Assembly: GCF_019112545.1 (NCBI RefSeq)
Contig: NW_025064944.1
Location: 116,998 to 180,997, forward strand
DNA length: 64,000 bases
DNA from: Guyanagaster necrorhizus
Lineage: Eukaryota; Basidiomycota; Agaricomycetes; Agaricales; Physalacriaceae
Reading direction: 5' to 3'
Positions 57,370 to 64,000 of this stretch are shown here, piece by piece; positions within the stretch are counted from its first letter, which is position 1, and each line of letters begins with the position of its first letter. Both the position numbers and the translations under genes were made by a program. Below the pieces are notes generated by a model that made no database searches, was not told the origin of the DNA, and saw only the letters and a list, made by a program, of their open reading frames with translations.

Positions 57370-58466
57370 CTAATAGTGACAATTAATGAACCTGAATCGT
57401 GCACGTTGCAAGTTTGCACTGCTCCCTCCAGTCTTAACTCTGTGTACTATCCTCCATGCCCTCTTCCAAGTCCCGTCTTGCATGCAGAGATGTGGCCCAT
57501 CCAGATGCAACGCAGCCGACCAGTATTGTCGGCACGATTCCCTAGTATAAACGTTGTAGTCATGACAAGGAAAGAGACGACATGTTGGACGCACTCTTAT
57601 CGCACTTTCCAACTCTTCGATATAATATCCGGCTGGCTCATTCCTAACTTCCAACACGACCAGAATAACTATCACGGCAGAGTAGAGAGATGCAGATTAT
57701 ACAAGCATCTCTATCACTCGCTGGAATACATGAATCCTTCCCGCAGCATTTCCAACTCTCAATATACGGTAGATGATGAGAATTGTGCACCATAGCAAGG
57801 TTGCCAATATGAGCGAGGAGTATAGCACGGACCAGCTGACCACACTCTCGAGGAATAGGGCTTGGGGAGGAGTTTTTTCATCAGATCCAAAGGCAGAGTA
57901 ATAGGTTATGATGCTTCTGCGGACTAGGTTTTATATTAGTGCTGATAAGTCGTAAATCATCGGGTTTATGAATTCAAAGACGTGCCTGTTGCCACGATAG
58001 TACAAGCAATCGGAACAACCACAATGCTCCACGATTGACTCCAGACAAGCCAACAGCGCCATATCTAGGAATCCGTAAGCAAGAACGGACACATAAACAA
58101 CTATTAAACCTCATACCGAAGTAGCATCAGCAAGAACTGCACTCAGAGTTGCACCGACCACCATAGTCCATAGGACGGGAGTAGTAAGAGTATTGTTAGA
58201 CTCGAAGGTGGTCTCCCAAAAGGTTTTCACATTAGTACATAAGAGAACCTGTGCCCATTCACCATAAAGGTTGACAGCCCCCAGAAGATACAAAAGCAGG
58301 ATGATCAAAACAAGAAACCGCGACCTTCTACAATTCTGGCAGTTCTTCTTTGAAGCTAGACAAACCATCTGAGTCAAAGAGATGCACATTGAAAGAATGA
58401 AAGACACAGACCTACAGCCCCGGTTAGGTCCGGTATAGTAGTCCCAGGATCGGTTGTAGTGGTCAT
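57370..58466 (-). pseudogene. Multi-pass membrane protein of the Agaricomycete 7-TM-like family, copy B
   Basis: The start is MTTTTDPGTTIPDLTGAV, matching the N-terminus of copy A. Then come a helix (FLVLIILLLYLLGAVNLYG), FWETTFESNN and GATLSAVLADATSV. After a short intron follows IWRCWLVWSQSWSIVVVPIA, the family's signature, then SWSVLYSSLILATLLWCTIL and SLYSAVIVILVVLEVRNEPA. Defects: the first membrane helix segment after TGAV is missing, and a TAA stands before SASLYSAV, where copy A has VDSATLYSAL. The role of the family is unknown; receptor-like topology is only inferred. Confidence 0.6.
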
Positions 58467-60287
58467 GATGATGATTCTGAAGAAAGAATGTATGTCTTTT
58501 GCTGAACCACCAGCGAGTCATTATGTAGTAGAGCATAACATTAGATTCGTGATGATGCAAGCAAAGTGTCACGCATTCACTCGGACGGAGGCGATGATAA
58601 TGATGTGTTCTGATATTTGATATGCGGATTGGGCACCTGAGCTATCGGTCTTCAATAAGCATAGCCTTCAAGGTGGAAGTAAGTACCTCGTCTGTTTTAT
58701 GATGATCATATGAAAACCCCATTGAATTCGAGCTGAAGCGCGTACAAAATTCGACCTCGAAAAATTTCTGCTAACCGAGGGTCCTGAGAGCTCAATGACG
58801 AATTACCTGTCCCTCCTGTAATGAGGACTAGGCTGAGTAGCCAAAGCGACGTAGACAACACTGAAGTCTGAGGACAAAAGGCACGAAGAACATGTAAAGA
58901 GGTGGTGTTCACAGTTCGAAGACCTTGGAAGAACAGCATCAGCGACGAGTTTCAGGAAGACCGAGAAGTTCAGGTACGAAAGGAACGAGCATCTGGACAT
59001 GATAATGGAGAGACGACAGGAAAGGTAGTATCGAAATCCTCGATTTGTGTAGAAACTGGTCCAGCACCTCATCAGGCTTTCGAATAAATGAGTAGGAGGA
59101 GGAAGAAATGTTTCCCAGCAAAATGAAGGAAGCCGCTCCGGTCAGAGACTTGAATCATCTCGGAGGCGCCCAGACAGGTCGTCTTAATCTGGACATCAAC
59201 ACTATTTTTGTACCGATTTTTTGGGCAAGATAGATCCCTCATTACGGATGCATTTATGACATTTGCTGCTTTTTCAATGTTGTCACTATCAAACAGAGGG
59301 TGGAGCTATGTTCTGTCCATCTGTCATTCAGGCATATGGTGCTGATGGATTTATTGTTCGCCATATCTTGATACAGAACTACGTTGAAAGCCTTTGGGTG
59401 ATGATAACCAGGTGTACTCAGATGTCAACATTTCGTTCTTTGTCTCATGCACTTCAAGTGAGTTATCAGGACCAGGGGCCCATGCTCGAAGGAAGTGACG
59501 GAATGAGGCTAGATAATCAGGGAATCCTTTCTTCACCCTCGTTTCATAATTATCGAGCTCCCATAAGTGACACCTTGAATGAATAACACCAGTCGCCACG
59601 CACTTTAAGGTTTTTCTTTGAAAAATAGAGATCGCGCCTTGTACCTACCACAAGGTGAGAGCAACAAGTGAGGCAGGTAGTCATGTATCATCGTCAACAA
59701 GTTTCATGAACAAGTAGCCACGCCAATGAAAGGAACACGCACTCGAGTGGCAAGGGCGCCCAGAGATGAGCAGCCTTTTGAGAGCCTCAATAAGAACTAG
59801 CGGAATGTTCTTCACACCAACATCGCGCATGCATAAGTTCGCATACGGAGAAGAGTTTTCAACATACGATAAATAGTCGCAACAGGACGTTCCGGCACAC
59901 TAACATGCCTAGGCTAGGCGCATTCCTATGTGCTGGCACCACTCGTCCTTGGATAATTTGGGCATCTGATGAGGTACGGGAATGTTATCGATGGAACGAA
60001 GGAAAGACGCAAAGAGTTGCCATCACTCGATATCTCAAAAAGCGGCCTCCCAACTTCATTGCGATGCAAGACCGGGTGAAACACCTTGCCTTGGAACCCA
60101 GTAAGCGAGTGGGAAACATCAAAGAACACACCTGTGTACCTTGACACTACGACTTTGATGCGAGCCACAGTCGAGGCCAGTCGCCACTCGATTTGTAGCA
60201 GGTAAAAAAAATTCTGATTAAAACCAGACCTATAGAAACGGTACTCTCAGCCTACATGCTGCGAACCAGATGTTATATGCAAGAGGA
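58467..60287. other. No gene recognised
   Basis: Scattered ORFs up to 107 codons (59263-59586 plus, 58803-59072 minus) without domains. No PP2C remnant was found upstream of M4, unlike M1 and M2. Confidence 0.35.
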
Positions 60288-60400
60288 GATACCGTTGTTT
60301 CCTGGTGTTCGAAAACAAAACAAAGAGAGGCGTTCAGGGTTCCCAATTTGTCATCAGCTACGGCCACACAAGGTTGAACTCTCACTTCCAAAGTTCCAAT
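60288..60400 (+). promoter_or_regulatory. Conserved block before family M gene M4
   Basis: TTTCCTGGTGTTCGAAAACA through CTTCCAAAGTTCCAATATGG aligns with the blocks of M1-M3 and, best, M5. Confidence 0.5.
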
Positions 60401-61412
60401 ATGGACCTAGACTCGCTTCATACTCAAGAGGATGAGACACTCTGTGAGAGAATTTACTCCCTGGTGAGTGCGATTTCACTGGTGATGCTGATAGCCACAC
60501 CTCACCGGCTTGCAGGTCGACACTATAGGGATTGCAGGAGCGATTGAATCCATGCCTAGGACAACCGGTGCCCCAGTAAAGCCCATGGAAGATTTAGACC
60601 TCGGCTGCATTGAGAGAAGTCGGGTAAGCACCTCGCCGAAACGTTAAATAAAGTAAAGATCAACTCATTCTCAGCAGGTGAACTATGCTGCCATGCCACA
60701 AACACTCAAGGCTCCCCATAATGCTCCTCGCAACGTGCCTCCCACTGATCCCGCCACATTTGATGCCTGGATCGTCTCTCTCTTTCTCTGGGAGAAGGTG
60801 GATGACACATACCAGCACCCAGAGTGGCTACATGAGCGCGAACAGCCTCCATGCCAACCTCCACCCACTGATCCTGCGGAATTCGACGCCTGGATTGTCG
60901 CCATGATACGAAGCAGCAAGGCCGACAAGACCCATCATCGCGACGTTGTTCACGATGAACAGCCAAATAACACATTTGTAGATATGTCATCGAGCGGCCC
61001 ATCGGGGTCAACGACAGCAATGACGGGACCCTCGTACCCTCAGCTTCCATGGTGGATCGTGCCTCCGGAGCTCCCTCCACTGCTCCATAACCCATGCCCC
61101 GTCGTGCCCCGTCGTCACCACTACAACCCCGAGCTGGCTCACTGGCACCAAAGGAGAGTCGTCGGTTATATTCATGCCCCATGCGCATATGTAGCGATGT
61201 CCAGTTGTATCTACAAGTCTCATTCAATTTCTTTTCAGAATGAGAATATCTTTCCAAACTCACTTGTTCGAACCCTGCAAGCCCATCAATTCGAAGTACG
61301 TTTTGTGTCAGATGTGTCGACGGGCAGAGATGACGGTGCCATTCGCCGACTGGTCTTCCTGTCATTGGCCGCTCTTCGCCAAAGAGAAGCCAGCAAACAA
61401 CGTCACCGATAG
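60401..61412 (+). CDS. Family M gene M4 (intact, about 301 aa, unknown function)
   Basis: Not recognised. Exons 60401-60463 (21 codons), 60516-60623 (36 codons) and 60678-61412; introns 52 and 54 nt. Exon 1: MDLDSLHTQEDETLCERIYS. Exon 2: VDTIGIAGAIESMPR, ending with KPMEDLDLGCIERSR. Exon 3 contains a clear internal repeat of about 40 residues, PPTDPATFDAWIVSLFLWEK.DDTYQH and PPTDPAEFDAWIVAMIRSSK.DKTHHR. DEQPNN, SSSGPSGSTT and a proline-rich part (PQLPWWIVPPELPPLL) come next. The tail is charged. No signal peptide or membrane segment was seen. Conservation of exon lengths and of the FDAWI/HHR motifs between M3 and M4 shows it is a real gene family. The tail after HHYNPEL is not shared with M3 and may be mis-framed. 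Confidence 0.65.
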
Positions 61413-61424
61413 CAGCAATAAACA

Positions 61425-61535
61425 GGCAGAAGGTGTTGTTCCCAGCAGCGGGCTCACGTATTTGCTGGTAGTGGTGGTCGAGAGAAAGGATGACGGAGTC
61501 ACGTCACATTTCTCTTTGCCGTAGACCTCAACGTC
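61425..61535 (+). repeat. Family M downstream block (after M4)
   Basis: CAGCAGCGGGCTCACGTATT, GTGGTGGTCGAGAGAAAGGA, then GGAGTCACGTCACATTTCTC. It overlaps the end of the M4 frame and lies at a similar distance to those after the other copies. Confidence 0.55.
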
Positions 61536-62380
61536 TGCAATAAGTCGATATCTCTCTTGTTTGTCTTTCTTCCTGCCTATCTCCATACCTCTGATGGGCG
61601 CAAGATAGTATTCTAGTTTTGAAGAAGGAAAAGGCATGCGATCTTAGCTTTTCTGTCGCCTTCTCCTACTGAGCGAAAACATTTTACAGACTTTCTCCTG
61701 GGATTTTGTTTACTGTGGCTCAACAGAACCGCCTACGTATGTGTCGAGTCGCTCGCAGAATGAAGGGCGGTACTGGACAGGTGATATTGGGCATGGAGCG
61801 GGACGGTCGTTACACTAGTAAAACCGACACGGAGACGTGCTTCTGCCCGCCATCCTCCTCTTTTTGTGGCTAGCATGGGCTTCCCGTACCATGGATCATG
61901 CAGGGGGAGAGTAGAATTCGGCAAGGAACATTATGTTTTCCGTTCCTGGTCGAGTTGCCCTTTCACGCAACGTTGTCTAGATCCTCGTTTCGTTCATTAA
62001 CTAGACGACAGGTCTTCGAGGTAGAATACACAACAATTCCGCAACTAAGGCTAGCAGCGTTAGGCTAACTACAAGGTCTAGCTTGAATTGACGTGTAGAA
62101 CAAGTATATGCAGAACCCAGGTGCGATTACAAAGAGCCTCGTTTTTGGACGACAGTCTGAGATGTTTGTAGGCCTCTTCAGTGGGAACAAAGGTGCGGCA
62201 ACCAGCACAACATTCCTCGTTCAGTGACGTAGCGGCGATCTCAAGTGCATGTCGCCGTCCACGACGATACTTCCCAGGTTACGCTTTAAAGATGTTATTG
62301 GAGACGTAGCTTAGTGCTAGTTCCGCTTCGCACAACATCCAAGTATCAACTTTGGAACATGAGTTGCTACGGTCGAGTAA
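61536..62380. other. No gene recognised
   Basis: Intergenic DNA between M4 and the F-box gene; only short ORFs. Confidence 0.35.
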
Positions 62381-63837
62381 TTGAATACCTGGGAGGGGAC
62401 AGTACGGTCTTCCGCTCAATACAATGTAACTCGTTTCCTTTGTGTTCTGTGTTTGTTATTGACGATGCTTATAAGAACTGGATTCTGTCGTCAGTTCAGA
62501 GTCACCTTCATCAAACGTGACTGCTCCTCAGCCAGGTCGGTGTCTGATGTTTTCGCAACATTGGCTTACTTTGCTGACAAATCTTGTACAGCGAACGCAT
62601 ACATACTAGCTCTTCCCAATGAACTCCTCGAGGAAGTACTGTCACCGGAAGTACGGGGGGAGCGTTATTACGACTACACAAAAATTGGGATCGTCACCCT
62701 CTGCTCCGTTTGCAAACGTTTCCGCGATGTTTTCCTTCGGCACCTTTACCGCACCATCCGTTATCATGATATACGCAACATGAGACCGTTCCTCGACGTA
62801 CTTCGCTTCTGGGGCGTCCAATACGTCGTGCACCTCGACCTGGTGCTTCACCCAATCCTCTATGTACCTGGTTACGATCTCCTTAGCATGCTTGACTTGT
62901 TCCTTCTTTCGCTGCCGAAACTTGAGGTTCTCCAGTCTTTCCGCCTCGACATCCGTCCAACGCCAAGAGACCTAGAGGACAATTACACCACCGTCATATC
63001 GGTCGTTGAACGGGCACCCGCAGATGTAGTGCCATTGTCTCCAGAAGTGGTCAATACTCTTAATTCGGTGTTCCAATCCCTTCCTCAATCACTTCGCTCA
63101 CTTTCTTTGAGTGGGTTCTGTTTGGAAGATGCCACAGCAGGTCTAGCAGCTACCGAATTCCCTTCTCTACGCACCCTGTCGCTCGACCTGAACGGGACAA
63201 GCGACCCGTACACCGTCAACAGTCGGCACTTCTTGCGGGGAATGCCTCGCCTAGAAAGCATCGATCTTCCCGTGCAGTGGTGTCCTTGCAGAACGTGGTT
63301 CAGACGAGTGTTTGCCGGTCACAAATTCAAACACATCAAGATTGGATTTACTGGGCGGATGCACATGTCCGACACGGACACGCATGAGGATCATGCATGC
63401 CCATGGAACCGGTGTATCGTCGAGTTGCTCCGACAATCTTCCTCTATCCTGACGAGTCTCAACATTGGGACGATATCCCTCATTATTCCTCGCGATGTGG
63501 CGTTCCCTGCATTGACCTCGCTCACTCTTCTCGATATCGAATTTGGCTTTGATGCTGGTAAGGAGCTCAAAGGACTCCTGGCGCCCTTTCTTAGCTCTCC
63601 GTGTTGGTGGGACTTATTGACACCCATTGGCCAAAGTTGAGGAAGCTTAGCGTGTCGGAGCTCACTACCGTTAAGGACGAATACGATCCTCCGGATCTTT
63701 ACCCTTATTCGCGTTGTTTGGGAAATGATGCTGCTTGGGATCCGAAGACACGAAGAGAGCTTGAAGCGATATGCGAACACCGGGGGGTGGATGCATGGCT
63801 GGATTGGGGGTACGCAGACTTACCCTGGAGGGATTAG
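62381..63837 (+). CDS. F-box/leucine-rich protein with a late frameshift (copy B)
   Basis: A 419-codon frame with an F-box-like start (ILALPNELLEEVLSPEV; VTLCSVCKRFRDVFLRHLYR) and leucine-rich units (LPQSLRSLSLSGFCLEDA; FPSLRTLSLDLNG; FPALTSLTLLDIEFGFD). It would select substrates for an SCF ubiquitin ligase. At about 63598 the frame breaks: LLAPFLSSP should continue VLVGLIDTHWPKLRKLSV, which is found in the next frame and runs open to the TAG at 63837. One missing base explains this. The first 85 residues before ILALPNE look unlike the family and may hold an intron. Unless the base loss is a sequence error, the product lacks its last 78 residues. Confidence 0.65.
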
Positions 63838-64000
63838 GATTCCTCATTAGCAAGTAGGAAGCCCGTATTATCTGTACTGACTAGTGTCTGATACTGTAAC
63901 AAAGAAGAAATTATCATCTACTACTGTTCATTCCGTGATACACAGATTCGAAATCGTCTTCACCCAAGGCACGTAGATCGTCGGTATCACTCTCCGTGGT
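63838..64000. other. 3' flank, nothing recognised
   Basis: Short AT-rich stretch after the stop codon; no further gene before the window ends. Confidence 0.3.

Noticed and set aside
60305..60547. M4 reading frame starting at GTG 60305
   Set aside because: It starts in the conserved leader block; the ATG at 60401 fits the exon plan of M3 (ATG 45875) and the start of M5.
60706..61365. 219-codon ORF antisense to M4
   Set aside because: The plus strand has conserved splice sites and exon lengths shared with M3; the antisense frame is a shadow.
1..64000. CRISPR arrays, bacterial operons or prophage
   Set aside because: No spaced short direct repeats of that kind; introns, LTR elements and gene content are fungal.

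Overview
The window looks like a repeat-rich, gene-family-rich stretch of a basidiomycete (probably Agaricomycete) nuclear genome. The evidence is very short introns (about 46-62 nt, GT...AG), a family CE16 acetylesterase, F-box proteins of the mushroom type (N-terminal helix before the F-box), a Medusa-like regulator, Ty1/copia elements with LTRs, and blocks from which CpG has been almost erased (methylation-driven decay). The species cannot be named from the sequence. Most open reading frames are interrupted by introns or mutations, and many loci are decayed copies of multigene families.

Layout. 1-12 kb: a cluster of PP2C-type phosphatase genes on the minus strand (four copies in the window, all damaged) and the first copy of an unrecognised gene family, here called family M. 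11.9-13.2 kb: a CE16 acetylesterase. 13.7-19.7 kb: a 5.7-kb copia element (Copia1) with 318-bp LTRs, inserted into an older solo LTR. Both insertions keep target-site duplications, and a 501-bp CpG-containing insert sits inside Copia1. 20-29 kb: a multi-pass membrane protein relic, then a second PP2C plus family M pair that is a segmental duplicate of the one at 8-11.8 kb, then a duplicated TATA-promoter/small-protein cassette also found at 2-3 kb. 29.3-31.5 kb: a Medusa-like regulator and a proline-rich ORF. 32.07-44.30 kb: a 12-kb almost CpG-free block holding three decayed cellular genes (FSH1-like serine hydrolase, two-finger C2H2 factor, muconate-lactonase-like beta-propeller) and a decayed copia element (Copia2) whose LTR forms the right edge. 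45.8-48 kb: an intact family M gene with a damaged tandem copy. 49.8-51.7 kb: a chimera of an acyl-CoA oxidase-like gene and a cytochrome P450 tail. 52.4-55.2 kb: an alpha/beta-hydrolase and an F-box gene. 56-61.5 kb: another damaged M copy, a second membrane-protein relic and a second intact M gene. 62.4-63.8 kb: an F-box gene with a late frameshift.

How it fits together. There is no metabolic operon. The unifying theme is birth and decay of gene families. Family M occurs six times, twice intact, with conserved exon lengths, a conserved block before the ATG and a conserved block after the gene. Two copies lie head-to-head with a PP2C gene, and that whole pair was duplicated. Family M has no function I can assign and is the best candidate for something undescribed. 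The CpG-free blocks show methylation-type decay covering ordinary genes as well as transposons, with one edge falling inside a PP2C gene.
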